DNA of 64,000 nucleotides from Micromonospora sp. FIMYZ51 (GTDB lineage Bacteria; Actinomycetota; Actinomycetes; Mycobacteriales; Micromonosporaceae), in NCBI RefSeq assembly GCF_038246755.1, contig NZ_CP134706.1:2108001-2172000 (forward strand), read 5' to 3'. How positions within the stretch are numbered: the stretch's first letter is position 1; the number at the start of each line of letters is the position of its first letter. A program made the translations under genes and the position numbers. Of this stretch, positions 44,235 through 52,880 are shown one piece after another. The notes beneath the pieces were generated by a model. It had not been told where the DNA came from. It searched no databases and worked only from the letters and a program-made list of their open reading frames with translations.

Positions 44235-46757
44235 CTAGTCCGGTGGCACCCATCGTTTGACCAGTTCGTTGGCGGCGACGTACGCGGCGGTGAGCCCGGC
44301 GAGCGTGGCCAGCACGGGCAGTGGCGGGCGGCCGAGGCCGAGCGGCCCGCCCCACGGGCTGAACGGCAGGGCGACGGTGACCGCGATGAGCAGGGCACCG
44401 GTGGCGAGCAGCGGCGTCGAGGGTCGGCTGCGCAGGAAGGTGCGGTTGGTCCGCAGCACCATCAGAACGATGATCTCGGTCGCGGTGAACTGGATGAACC
44501 ACGCGGCACGGAAGACGTCGGTGGGTGTCCGCCACCACCAGTGCAGTACGGCGAGCGCGGCAAGGTCGACGGCGATGCTTATGGATCCGTAGACCAGCAT
44601 GAACCGGCGGATCGCCCGAACGTCGACGGTGCGGGGGCGGCGCAGCTGCTCGGGATCGGTGTGGTCGGTGGAGATCGTGGTGTAGGGGATGTCGGAGAGG
44701 AAGTTGAGCAGCAGCACCTGCCGGGGCAGCAGCGGCAGGAAGGGCAGCAGCACGGTCGCGATGCTCATGCTGACCACGTTGCCGAAGGACGCACTGGTGT
44801 TGACCCGGATGTATTTCAGGGTGTTGGTGAACGTCTGCCGGCCGAGCCGGACGCCGTCGGCGACCACGTCGAGGTCCTTGTCCAGCAGGACGATCGCCGC
44901 CGCCTGCTTCGCCACGTCGGCGGCGGTGTCGACGGAGATGCCGACGTCGGCGGCGTGCAGGGCGGGGGAGTCGTTGATGCCGTCGCCGATGAATCCGACC
45001 ACGGCCCCCCGGGCGCGCAGCGCGGTAAGCACTCGCTCCTTCTGGACCGGGTCGACCTCGGCGAAGATCTCGGTGCCGCCGACCCGGTCGGGCAGCTCCG
45101 CGTCGGCACAGGCGGCGATGTCGGCGCCGAGCAGCGGCTCGCCGCTGAGGCCGACCTGCGCGGCGACGTGCGCGGCGGCGTACCGGTTGTCGCCGGTGAT
45201 CAACCGGACCGCGACGCCCAACGTCTTGAGGCGGTCGATCGCCTCGGCGGCGTCGGGTTTGGCCGGGTCCTGGAAGGCCAACAGGCCCACCAGGGTCATC
45301 GCGGTCTCGTCGTCCGCAGTGGCGGTCCGGGCCCCGGGCAGCGCCCGGACGGCCAGGCCGAGCACCCGGTGCCCGCGCTCGCTCAGCTCGGTGAACCGCT
45401 GCTGGACCCGGTCGCGGACCTGGTCGAGCGGTACCACCCCACCGCCGGTGCGGGCCGTCGCGCAGACGTCCAGCACGGCGGCCAGCGAACCCTTGGTGAT
45501 CAGCGTGGCGGTGCCGCCGTCGTCGACCAGCAGGGACAGTCGCTGACGGCTGAAGTCGTACGGGACCTCGGCGAGCCGGCGAGCCGGATCGGCGGGCGGC
45601 TGCCCGGCCATGATCGCGCTGTCCATCGGGTTGGTGAAGCCCTGTTGCAGGCCGGCGTTGAGCCGGGCCAGGCGGGCGGTCTCGGGATCGGGTGCGCCGT
45701 CCAGCGAGAGACAGTCGGTAAGCGTGACGGTTCCGGCGGTAAGTGTTCCGGTCTTGTCGGTCAACAGCATGGTCATCGCACCGAAGTCCTCGATCGCTTC
45801 GAGGCGCTTGACGATCACCCGGTGCGCGGCCATCGCCCGGGCACCGGCGGAGAGACTGACCGCGACGATCGCCGGGAGCATCTGCGGGGTCAGCCCGACG
45901 GCGAGGGCCAGCGAGAACAGCAGGGAGTCGATGACCGGCCGGCCCATCAGCAGGTTGACCGCGGCGATGCCGACGAGCAGCACCAGCATGATCCGCACCA
46001 GCAGCAACCCGAAGCGGGTCAGACCCCGCTGGAAGCCGGTCGCGGCGGGCCGGGCCCCGATCCGGGCGGCCACCTCGGCGTACGCGGTGTCCCGGCCGGT
46101 CCGCATGACCACCACCCGGCCGGTGCCGCTGACCACGTGCGTACCCATCCAGAGCGCGTTGGTCCGCGCGGGCAGCTCGGCGTCGGCGGGCACCGGATCC
46201 GGCCTCTTCTCCACCGGGAACGACTCCCCGGTCAGCGCGGCCTGGTCGACCTGCAACCGGTGCGCCTCGACGACCCGGCAGTCGGCGGGCACCACGTCAC
46301 CGGCGTGCAGCACCACCAGGTCGCCGACCGTGACCTCCTCGACCGGTACGGCGACCTGGCGACCGTCGCGGAGCACCTCCACGTCCACCCGCACCCGCGC
46401 CTGGAGCGCGTCGACGGCCCGGCCGGCGGCCCGTTCCTGCCAGAATCCGAGCCCACCACTGGCCACGACGATGGCCAGGATGATGGCACCGTCGATCAGG
46501 TCGCCGACGGCCATCGACAGCACCGTCGCGGCGATGAGGATCACGATGATCGGGTTGGTGAACTGGGTCAGCAGCAGGCGCCAACCGCGACGGCGGGCCA
46601 CCGCGACCCGGTTCGGGCCGCGCTCACGCAGCAGCCGGGCGGCCTGCTCGCCGGTCAGACCCGAAACCGGTGCGCCGACGGCGGCCAGCGCCTCGGGCAG
46701 CGGCCCGGCCCAGAACTGCCCGGTGTGGGTCTGCCGCCCGCCCTCTGCCGCCCCCAC
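44235..46757 (-). CDS. mgtA: P-type Mg2+ import ATPase (MgtA type)
   Basis: 840 aa. Phosphorylation motif DKTGTLT, TGES actuator motif (ALTGESFPVEK), GDGINDSPALHAADVGIS hinge, and ten-helix pattern with the PxxL-type membrane motif MLPAIVAVSLSAGARAM. Length fits MgtA/MgtB. Imports Mg2+ driven by ATP. The 180-bp leader contains the tandem 46-bp repeats, but no M-box structure was recognised. Confidence 0.9.
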   Translation of the reverse strand: MGAAEGGRQTHTGQFWAGPLPEALAAVGAPVSGLTGEQAARLLRERGPNRVAVARRRGWRLLLTQFTNPIIVILIAATVLSMAVGDLIDGAIILAIVVASGGLGFWQERAAGRAVDALQARVRVDVEVLRDGRQVAVPVEEVTVGDLVVLHAGDVVPADCRVVEAHRLQVDQAALTGESFPVEKRPDPVPADAELPARTNALWMGTHVVSGTGRVVVMRTGRDTAYAEVAARIGARPAATGFQRGLTRFGLLLVRIMLVLLVGIAAVNLLMGRPVIDSLLFSLALAVGLTPQMLPAIVAVSLSAGARAMAAHRVIVKRLEAIEDFGAMTMLLTDKTGTLTAGTVTLTDCLSLDGAPDPETARLARLNAGLQQGFTNPMDSAIMAGQPPADPARRLAEVPYDFSRQRLSLLVDDGGTATLITKGSLAAVLDVCATARTGGGVVPLDQVRDRVQQRFTELSERGHRVLGLAVRALPGARTATADDETAMTLVGLLAFQDPAKPDAAEAIDRLKTLGVAVRLITGDNRYAAAHVAAQVGLSGEPLLGADIAACADAELPDRVGGTEIFAEVDPVQKERVLTALRARGAVVGFIGDGINDSPALHAADVGISVDTAADVAKQAAAIVLLDKDLDVVADGVRLGRQTFTNTLKYIRVNTSASFGNVVSMSIATVLLPFLPLLPRQVLLLNFLSDIPYTTISTDHTDPEQLRRPRTVDVRAIRRFMLVYGSISIAVDLAALAVLHWWWRTPTDVFRAAWFIQFTATEIIVLMVLRTNRTFLRSRPSTPLLATGALLIAVTVALPFSPWGGPLGLGRPPLPVLATLAGLTAAYVAANELVKRWVPPD

Positions 46758-46811
46758 CCACCCTCCGCAGCGTCGCGGCGGCGCATCCCGCCGCGACGTT
46801 GACGCTACCGA

Positions 46812-46949
46812 GCAGCCACGGGCCGCGCGGCCGGTCGGCCCGATCGGTCAGTGCCGCGCAGCCACGTGCCGCGCGGCCGGTCGGCCCGATCGGTCAGTGC
46901 CGTGCAGCCACGTGCCGCGCGGCCGGTCGGCCCGATCGGTCAGTGCCGC
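46812..46949. repeat. Three tandem copies of a 46-bp unit
   Basis: Units begin at 46812, 46858 and 46904 and differ at only two to three positions. The third unit contains the stop codon of the DedA gene (46940-46942), so units 1 and 2 look like repeated duplication of that gene's 3' end. The unit holds the palindrome GGCCGCGCGGCC (copy 1) and inverted CGGCC/GGCCG blocks. All lie between DedA and mgtA. Confidence 0.9.
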
Positions 46950-47548
46950 TGCCGGGCCCGGTGCCGCCAGGCCGCCACCAACACACCGACGAGGACCACG
47001 GCGAGCAGCACGTGCGTCCCGATGCCCAACTCCCGCTCCAGGTAGCGCAGCGAGGCCGCGCCGAGGTAGCCAAGCAGGGCCACCCCCGTCGCCCAGACCA
47101 GCCCGCCGGCCAGGTTCGCCCACCCGAACGCCGCCCGGCGCATCCCGCTGGCACCGGCGATGATCGGCACGACGGTACGCAGCACCGCCACCCACCGACC
47201 GATCAGCACCGCCGTCGCGCCCCGGCGGGCGACCAGGCGTCGGGCCCGGTCCAGGTCCAGGTGCCGCCGGGCCACCGCGGGTGCCCGGGCCACCACCTGC
47301 GGGCCGTAGCGCCGGCCCAGCAGGTAGCCGGCCTGGTCGCCGAGGCACGCGCCGATGGTCGCCGTGACGATCACCGCCCACAGCGGCAGCCCGCCGCCGT
47401 GCGCCACCACCCCGCCGACAAGCACGGCGGTCTCCCCGGGCACGACCAGGCCCAGCAGGGTCGAGGACTCCAGCGCGGGCAGGGCGAACACCAGGATCAG
47501 CACCACCACCGGTGGCAGCGCGGCGATCATGGTGAGGGCCCGCTCCAT
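46940..47548 (-). CDS. DedA-family membrane protein
   Basis: 202 aa from ATG 47548. DedA/SNARE-associated domain: the F/Y-x-G motif region VVPGETAVLVGG, GDQAGYLLGRRYG, RWVAVLRTVVPIIAGASGM and WATGVALLGYLGA. DedA proteins are proposed lipid scramblases/flippases for undecaprenyl phosphate or phospholipids. The C-terminus ends in the tandem repeat. Confidence 0.88.
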   Translation of the reverse strand: MERALTMIAALPPVVVLILVFALPALESSTLLGLVVPGETAVLVGGVVAHGGGLPLWAVIVTATIGACLGDQAGYLLGRRYGPQVVARAPAVARRHLDLDRARRLVARRGATAVLIGRWVAVLRTVVPIIAGASGMRRAAFGWANLAGGLVWATGVALLGYLGAASLRYLERELGIGTHVLLAVVLVGVLVAAWRHRARQRH

Positions 47549-47719
47549 GTCCTGATTGTGACCGCCGGAACCGGTCCGGATCGGATGATCGGTCCGGCGC
47601 AACCACCGGACGTCGCGGCCCGAGTCGGTAGGGTTCGACCGGGCAGCAGGCCCGGGACCGCCGTGCCGGACCCCGGCCTGCGGTACGAGTCGGGTGCCGG
47701 GATCCTGCGCCATTGCCGG

Positions 47720-48100
47720 CTACGGCGCCGGGACGACCTCCTGGCCGAGCGGCCAGATCGCCGCCGGCACGAGCTTGAAGTTGGCCACCCCGAACGGGAT
47801 GCCGATGATGGTGAGGCAGAGGCCGACGCCCGCGACGATGTGGGACAGGGCGAGCCACCACCCGGCCAGCACCACCCAGATGACGTTGGCGATGCCGGAG
47901 GCGACGCCGACGCCGGGCTTGGGCACCAGGGTGCGTCCGAAGGGCCAGAGCGAGTACGACGCCAGCCGCAGCGACGCGACCCCGAACGGGATGGTGACGA
48001 CGAGTACGAAGCAGATCAGTGCGGCGATGCCGTAGCCGATGGCCAACACGATCCCGCCGCCGAAGATGAGCCACAGCACGTTCAGCACGAATCGGATCAT
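47720..48100 (-). CDS. YccF-domain membrane protein
   Basis: 126 aa. Two duplicated YccF motifs (FGVASLRLASYSLWPFGRTLV and FGVANFKLVPAAIWPLGQEVV) with two pairs of TM helices. YccF is a short, widespread inner-membrane family of unknown function. Length is normal. Confidence 0.9.
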   Translation of the reverse strand: MIRFVLNVLWLIFGGGIVLAIGYGIAALICFVLVVTIPFGVASLRLASYSLWPFGRTLVPKPGVGVASGIANVIWVVLAGWWLALSHIVAGVGLCLTIIGIPFGVANFKLVPAAIWPLGQEVVPAP

Positions 48101-48117
48101 GAATCAATCATGACTGG

Positions 48118-48156
48118 CGGGTGCCACCGGCCACCCGGGGCGGCCGGTGGCACCCG
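48118..48156. terminator. Perfect 15-bp hairpin after the cellulase gene
   Basis: Arms 48118-48132 and 48142-48156 with a 9-nt loop, 6 bp beyond the cellulase stop. Confidence 0.75.
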
Positions 48157-48161
48157 ACGGG

Positions 48162-50246
48162 TCAGCCGGTGACGCCGGTGACGCTGCCACCGGACTTCGT
48201 GACGCGGTACGTCACCTGCGTACCGCTCCAGAAATGGAAGGTGAGGGTCACCGCAGCGCCGTCGCGGACCGCGTCGAAGAAGGTGTCGGTAAGCGTGATC
48301 CGGTTGCCGGGGTAGTCGGGGGCGAAGGCCACGTCGAACTCCTTGTACGACGTCCAGTCGTGCGGCCCGGCGTTGCTGCCGTCGGCGTACCTGGCCTCCA
48401 TGGTGGCGAGTTGGTCGCCCCGGAACTGGGTCGGGATGGCGAACGAAGCGGTCGAACCGGTCGCGTTCGACAGCACCGGCGGGTCGTAGCTGATCACATC
48501 GATCCGCCAGGGCACGCCGGTCGAGAACCGCGCCTGCAAGGTGGCGTTGACGCCGTACGCCCGGTTGCCGACCAGCCGGGTCACCGCGCTGGCGGTGAGG
48601 GTGAGCTGGTTGCCGGAGACGGTGTAGTCGGTGCCCTGCGTCAGGTTCGTGCTGCCCTGGCGCAGCCCGGCGAAGGTGGTGCCGTTGAGGTGCAGAGTGA
48701 GCGACTTGGCGGTGATCGAACCGGTACGCGGCACGTAGACCTGGTCGGCCGACGCGGTGCCGGAGCGGGTCGTCCAGCTCGACTTGATCTGCGCGAACAG
48801 CTCCGGGTCCGTCCACTGGTAGGAGATCCGGTTGAAGTGCTGGCCGTTGTCCCACAGCTGGGTGGTCAGCTGCCGGTGTCGGGCGTAGTAGCCGAGGAAC
48901 TCGAAGAACTTGAGCTTCTCGCCCTGCTGGATGGTGCCGGTGTGCCGGTCGAAGCCGAGCAGCCCGTACTCGCCGATGACGACCGGGATGCCCCGGGCGA
49001 CGAAGGCGTTGTAGACCCGGTCGAACGAGTCGACCAGGTCCTGCTGGGTGGTGGCGTCGAAGCGAGTGCCGCCGGCCACGTTCACGCTGAACGGCCAGTA
49101 GCCGTAGAAGTGCACGGTGGCGATCAGGTTGCGGTCGTTGAGCTGGTTGATCGTCGTGGTCAGCTCGTTGATGCGGGCCTGCTCGGAGGAGGTGTGCAGG
49201 GTCGGCAGGACCAGCATCCGGGTGGCGTTGTTGCCGCCGGAGGCGCGAACGATCCGGTGGAAGTTGACGTTCAGTTCGTGCAGCAACTGCGCGTTCTGCG
49301 CGTCCCCGGAGCTGTTGGCGAACTGCGGCTCGTTGACGCTCTCGAAGTGCAGTCGCGGTGAGGCGTCGCGGAACGCCGCGGCGATCTGGGTCCAGAGCGC
49401 GTTGTAGCGGTTGAGCACGGTGGTCCGGTTCGTCGGCATCTCATGGATCCACTGCCACGAGTCGTGGTGCAGGTTGATCATCACGTAGAAGCCGTCGTCC
49501 AGCGCCCAGCCGACGACCTCCTTGATCCGGTTCAGCCAGGCGGCGTCGATGGTGTAGGACGGCGCCGGTCCGTGGTGGTTGCTCCAGGTGACCGGGATCC
49601 GGATGCTGTTGAAGCCCTGGGCCCGGATGGCGTCGAGCTGTGCCTGGGTGACGCGCGGGTTGCCCCACGCGGTCTCGTCGGCGCCGACCGCGTCGAAGGT
49701 GTTGCCGAGGTTCCAGCCGGGCTGCATGGCGGCGACGTACGCCATCGGGTTGCCGGTCGGCGGCGGGGTGGTCGGTGGCGGCGTGCTCGGCGGCGGGGTG
49801 CTGGGGCCCACGCTGCCGGTGCAGGTGACACCGTTGAGCGCGAACGAGGTCGGTGCGTTGTTGGCACCGGACCACGACCCGTTGAAGCCGAACGAGGCCG
49901 TCTGGTTGGTGCCGAGCGCGGCGTTGTAACCGACATTGCTTGCGGTGACGTCGCTACCGGACTGGGTGACTGTGGCGTTCCACGCCTGGGTCACCCGCTG
50001 GCCGGAGGGGAAGGTCCAGGTCAGCCGCCAACCGTTGAGCGGATCGCCCAGGTTGGTCACGTCGACGTTTGCGGTGAACCCGTCCGGCCACTGGCTGGGC
50101 GCGGCGTATGCCACCCGGCATCCGGCCGCCGCGTGCGCGGCACCCGCGTTGATCAAGCCGACACCGGCCAGCAGCACCGCGATGCCGCTGGTGATCAGGC
50201 CGAATCGCCATCGTGTCCTTCGTAGTGTGCCGCTCAGCCCGGCCAT
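48162..50246 (-). CDS. Secreted modular cellulase (CBM2-GH5-X2)
   Basis: 694 aa from ATG 50246 (GAGGAGCG upstream); longer in-frame extension is not credible. Signal peptide about 1-38. CBM2 module (about 39-140) with the two Cys and GWRLTWTFPSGQ. PT-rich linker PPPSTPPPTTPPPT. GH5 catalytic domain with acid/base Glu in FESVNEPQF and nucleophile Glu in VVIGEYGLLG. C-terminal X2/Ig-like region and a last beta-rich domain ending SGGSVTGVTG. An endo-beta-glucanase acting on cellulose or related glucans outside the cell. Confidence 0.92.
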   Translation of the reverse strand: MAGLSGTLRRTRWRFGLITSGIAVLLAGVGLINAGAAHAAAGCRVAYAAPSQWPDGFTANVDVTNLGDPLNGWRLTWTFPSGQRVTQAWNATVTQSGSDVTASNVGYNAALGTNQTASFGFNGSWSGANNAPTSFALNGVTCTGSVGPSTPPPSTPPPTTPPPTGNPMAYVAAMQPGWNLGNTFDAVGADETAWGNPRVTQAQLDAIRAQGFNSIRIPVTWSNHHGPAPSYTIDAAWLNRIKEVVGWALDDGFYVMINLHHDSWQWIHEMPTNRTTVLNRYNALWTQIAAAFRDASPRLHFESVNEPQFANSSGDAQNAQLLHELNVNFHRIVRASGGNNATRMLVLPTLHTSSEQARINELTTTINQLNDRNLIATVHFYGYWPFSVNVAGGTRFDATTQQDLVDSFDRVYNAFVARGIPVVIGEYGLLGFDRHTGTIQQGEKLKFFEFLGYYARHRQLTTQLWDNGQHFNRISYQWTDPELFAQIKSSWTTRSGTASADQVYVPRTGSITAKSLTLHLNGTTFAGLRQGSTNLTQGTDYTVSGNQLTLTASAVTRLVGNRAYGVNATLQARFSTGVPWRIDVISYDPPVLSNATGSTASFAIPTQFRGDQLATMEARYADGSNAGPHDWTSYKEFDVAFAPDYPGNRITLTDTFFDAVRDGAAVTLTFHFWSGTQVTYRVTKSGGSVTGVTG

Positions 50247-50327
50247 GACGCTCCTCGTGTGGTGATGGTGTCGACGGGTGGCTGGCCGGGCGCCGCCGGG
50301 ACCACCGGAAACGTCCGGCCGGCTCGC

Positions 50328-50357
50328 ACCATAAGTTGGGATCAACAACTTTGTCAA
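50328..50357 (-). promoter_or_regulatory. Cellulase promoter with an operator in its spacer
   Basis: Minus strand: perfect TTGACA (50357-50352), 18 bp, TATGGT (50333-50328). The spacer holds AAGTTG-N7-CAACTT (50333-50351), also containing GTTG-GGAT-CAAC. This differs from the CebR box, so another regulator is implied. Confidence 0.6.
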
Positions 50358-50524
50358 TCGATGTTTCGCGATGCGGTGCGCAGCTTCGCAGGTCGGGATG
50401 GTGTCAACCGAAGTTGCGCTGACTGTTGGTCGTCCGTATGGCTTCGATGGAGCGTCCGGAGTGTGCTGGGGGTGCAGGTCCGGATTGGGACGATTGATCA
50501 CGGTCTCGGCGGGTAGTCCGCAGC

Positions 50525-51739
50525 GTGACAGCGGCGGACGAGCGGGGCGGCGGGCCGGTGCGCGCCGCCGCTGCCAGGGCGGAGGCGCTGGTCGCGAGGG
50601 CGGTCGGCGGTGTCAGCCGGCGGGCCGGTTGGCAGGAACGGCGGCGCAACCTGGAGCTGTACGCGATCCTGGCCATTCAGTCCGGAGTGGCGGCCGCGAT
50701 CGCCTGGACGGTCGCGCACAACCTGCTGAACCACCCGTCGCCGGTGTTCGCGCCGACCGCCGCCGTCGGTACGATCGCCGCGGCCATCGGCCGACGCACC
50801 CGCCGCACCGTCGAACTGTTGATCGGTGTGCTGGCGGGGATCGTGGTCGGCGACGCGCTGATCATGATCATCGGGACCGGCCCGTGGCAGCTCGCCACCA
50901 TCGTCACGCTGGCCATCCTGCTCGCCCTCTCCCTGAGCCGGGGCGGTTCGGTGGTGACCCAGGCCGGCGGTACCGCAGTGCTCATCGCGACGCTCGCACC
51001 GGTGCAGCGCGGGCTCGAGGTACCCCGAATCATCGACGCGATCATCGGCGGTGTCTCCGCCGTGCTGGTGGTGGCCGTCCTGCCGGTCAACCCGGTCCGG
51101 ATCATCCAGCGGGCCGCCCGGCCGTTGTTCACGGTCCTGTTGGAGCACCTGCACCTGGCCGCAGACGGAATGACCGACGGCGACGCCGACGCGGTTGCCC
51201 GTGCCAAGGACGAGGTGGTCAACGCCACCAACAAGATCCAACTGCTCACCGATGCCGTCTCCGGTGCCGAGGAGGCGGTGGCCATCTCCCCGCTGCGCTG
51301 GCACCGCCGGCGCGAGTTCGAGCACTACGAACGGGGCACCCGCTTCCTGGGACTTTCCATCCGGGGCGCGCAGGAGATGCTGCGCCGGGCGGCCACCGCG
51401 ACCCGCGACGGCGAGCCGATGCCGGCCGGATTGCCGGCCGCGGTGCACTACTTCGGCGACGCCCTCGCGCTGATCCAGATCGAGGTGGAGAGCGGGCACC
51501 ACTCCGCCCGTTCCGAGAAGCTGATCCTGAAGGCGGTCAGCCGGGCCGCCGAGGCGTACGAGGAGGGAGTCGGATTCTCCGGCAACGTGGTGGTGGCGCA
51601 GATCCGTACCGTCGCCACCGACCTGCTGCGCACCCAGGGATACGACGAGGAAGCTGCCAGCGCCCTCGTCCGGGAACACTTCGAACGCCGGATGCGTGCC
51701 GACCCGGCGGAGCACTCCACCGAGCCGGATCGCAAGTGA
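50525..51739 (+). CDS. FUSC-family membrane protein
   Basis: 404 aa from GTG 50525. Five to six TM helices in the N-terminal 170 residues with the FUSC motif PVFAPTAAVGTIAAAIGRRTRRTVELLIGVLAGIVVGDAL-like order (landmarks at about 70-105), then a long helical cytoplasmic domain. FUSC proteins are implicated in aromatic acid export. It ends 6 bp before the end of the convergent lipoprotein gene. Confidence 0.85.
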   Translation: MTAADERGGGPVRAAAARAEALVARAVGGVSRRAGWQERRRNLELYAILAIQSGVAAAIAWTVAHNLLNHPSPVFAPTAAVGTIAAAIGRRTRRTVELLIGVLAGIVVGDALIMIIGTGPWQLATIVTLAILLALSLSRGGSVVTQAGGTAVLIATLAPVQRGLEVPRIIDAIIGGVSAVLVVAVLPVNPVRIIQRAARPLFTVLLEHLHLAADGMTDGDADAVARAKDEVVNATNKIQLLTDAVSGAEEAVAISPLRWHRRREFEHYERGTRFLGLSIRGAQEMLRRAATATRDGEPMPAGLPAAVHYFGDALALIQIEVESGHHSARSEKLILKAVSRAAEAYEEGVGFSGNVVVAQIRTVATDLLRTQGYDEEAASALVREHFERRMRADPAEHSTEPDRK

Positions 51740-51744
51740 CGTGA

Positions 51745-52275
51745 TCAGAGCCGTCCGGCCACCGTGCGGGCCAGCTCGGTAAGGGGTTTGCGGTACCCGG
51801 CCGGGTCCTCCAGCCGGACCAGCCGGATGGCGACCCACACCCCGGAGGCGTTGACGAAGACGGCCCCGTCCTCGAGATACGCCTCGTCGCCGATGCCGGA
51901 GAGGGTCTCGAACTCGTGGTCGAGCTCGCGGTCGATGTCGAGGATCTTCTTCGCCCCGTCCCCGACGTAGACCTCCACCTGAGCCAGCGGGCCGGAGACC
52001 GGTCCGGTGTAGGAACAGCTCTCCCCGCCCGGCACCGCGTCCTCCAGCCGGGTACCGGCGAGCTGCTCGGCCTCCCGCTTGGAGACCAGCGCACAGGCGT
52101 CCACCGGCGGCGCGGCGGCCGGCTCGGGCGCGTCGACCGGCTCGGTCGGCGGCGCCGCCTCCGCCGTCGCGGCGGGCGACGGGGGCGCCTCGGTGGGCGC
52201 GGAGTCGCCGCAGGCGGCGAGGGTGGCGACGGCGACGGCCGTCGCCGCGAGCCGGGCGGAGGTCAGGTAGCTCAC
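51745..52275 (-). CDS. Lipoprotein, DUF3558-like (1)
   Basis: 176 aa. Lipobox LAAC (Cys22), then a Pro/Ala/Glu-rich linker and a folded domain starting VDACALVSKREAEQLAGTRL, with a second Cys in GESCSYTG, the DUF3558 pattern. Surface-anchored. Unknown function. 19 bp downstream of the second lipoprotein gene. Confidence 0.82.
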   Translation of the reverse strand: MSYLTSARLAATAVAVATLAACGDSAPTEAPPSPAATAEAAPPTEPVDAPEPAAAPPVDACALVSKREAEQLAGTRLEDAVPGGESCSYTGPVSGPLAQVEVYVGDGAKKILDIDRELDHEFETLSGIGDEAYLEDGAVFVNASGVWVAIRLVRLEDPAGYRKPLTELARTVAGRL

Positions 52276-52294
52276 CGGGTCTCCCTCGTCCGCT

Positions 52295-52822
52295 TCAGTT
52301 GGGCAGGGCGTCGAGCAGCCGGCGCATCGCCTGCTGATAGCCGTCGGGTTCGGCGCCGAGGCGCTGGAAGCTGCTCAGGGTCACCGTGAAGCTGCCCGCG
52401 TCGTTGATCACCACGGCCTCGGCCCCGAGTTCCTTGACGGCCAGGTAGCCCTTGCCGCCACCGTCGAGTTCCGTCACCTGCTGATACAGCTCGTCGGCCT
52501 GTTGGCGCTGGTAGTCGTAGGTCGTCTCGCCGGCCAGCCGGGACGCCGTCGTCACCGTGGCCAGGGCCACCCCGTTGCCGTCACCGAAGCTACAGTTGCC
52601 CTGGTCGACCATTGGTTGACCGACCAGGTCGGCGATCTGATCGGCGGTGAACGGGCAGTCCGGGCGGACCGCGTCGGCACCGTCGGCGGGCAGGTCGAGG
52701 TCCGTGTCGTCGACGGACTGATCGGCGTCCGGGCCGGCGGCCGGCGGCGGTGGCTCGGTCTGGTTGCATCCGGTCAGGGCGAGCACGGCCACGAAGACCG
52801 CGGGCAGGATCAGTCGCCGCAC
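52295..52822 (-). CDS. Lipoprotein, DUF3558-like (2)
   Basis: 175 aa from GTG 52822 (GAAGGGAA upstream). Lipobox ALTGC (Cys19). Mature domain DCPFTADQIADLVGQPM and NCSFGDGNGVALATV, the same two-Cys pattern as its neighbour, so the two are paralogues in one operon. Confidence 0.82.
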   Translation of the reverse strand: MRRLILPAVFVAVLALTGCNQTEPPPPAAGPDADQSVDDTDLDLPADGADAVRPDCPFTADQIADLVGQPMVDQGNCSFGDGNGVALATVTTASRLAGETTYDYQRQQADELYQQVTELDGGGKGYLAVKELGAEAVVINDAGSFTVTLSSFQRLGAEPDGYQQAMRRLLDALPN

Positions 52823-52880
52823 GTGTTTCTGTTCCCTTCTTCCGCCCGGCCTCGGACAGCCGGCAGGTGACGTCTCGACG

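Noticed and set aside
44181..46802. Very long open frame antisense to the P-type ATPase gene
   Set aside because: Its product is rich in Gly, Arg, Asp, Gln and His without any domain. It exists because high third-position GC keeps the antisense frame open; the ATPase frame has all the motifs.
46758..46939. M-box magnesium riboswitch in the mgtA leader
   Set aside because: The leader is short and largely made of the 46-bp repeat. I could not recognise the conserved M-box elements; a covariance search would settle it.
46812..46949. Possible small CRISPR array
   Set aside because: The units are contiguous without spacers, no cas genes are near, and the unit overlaps a coding end.
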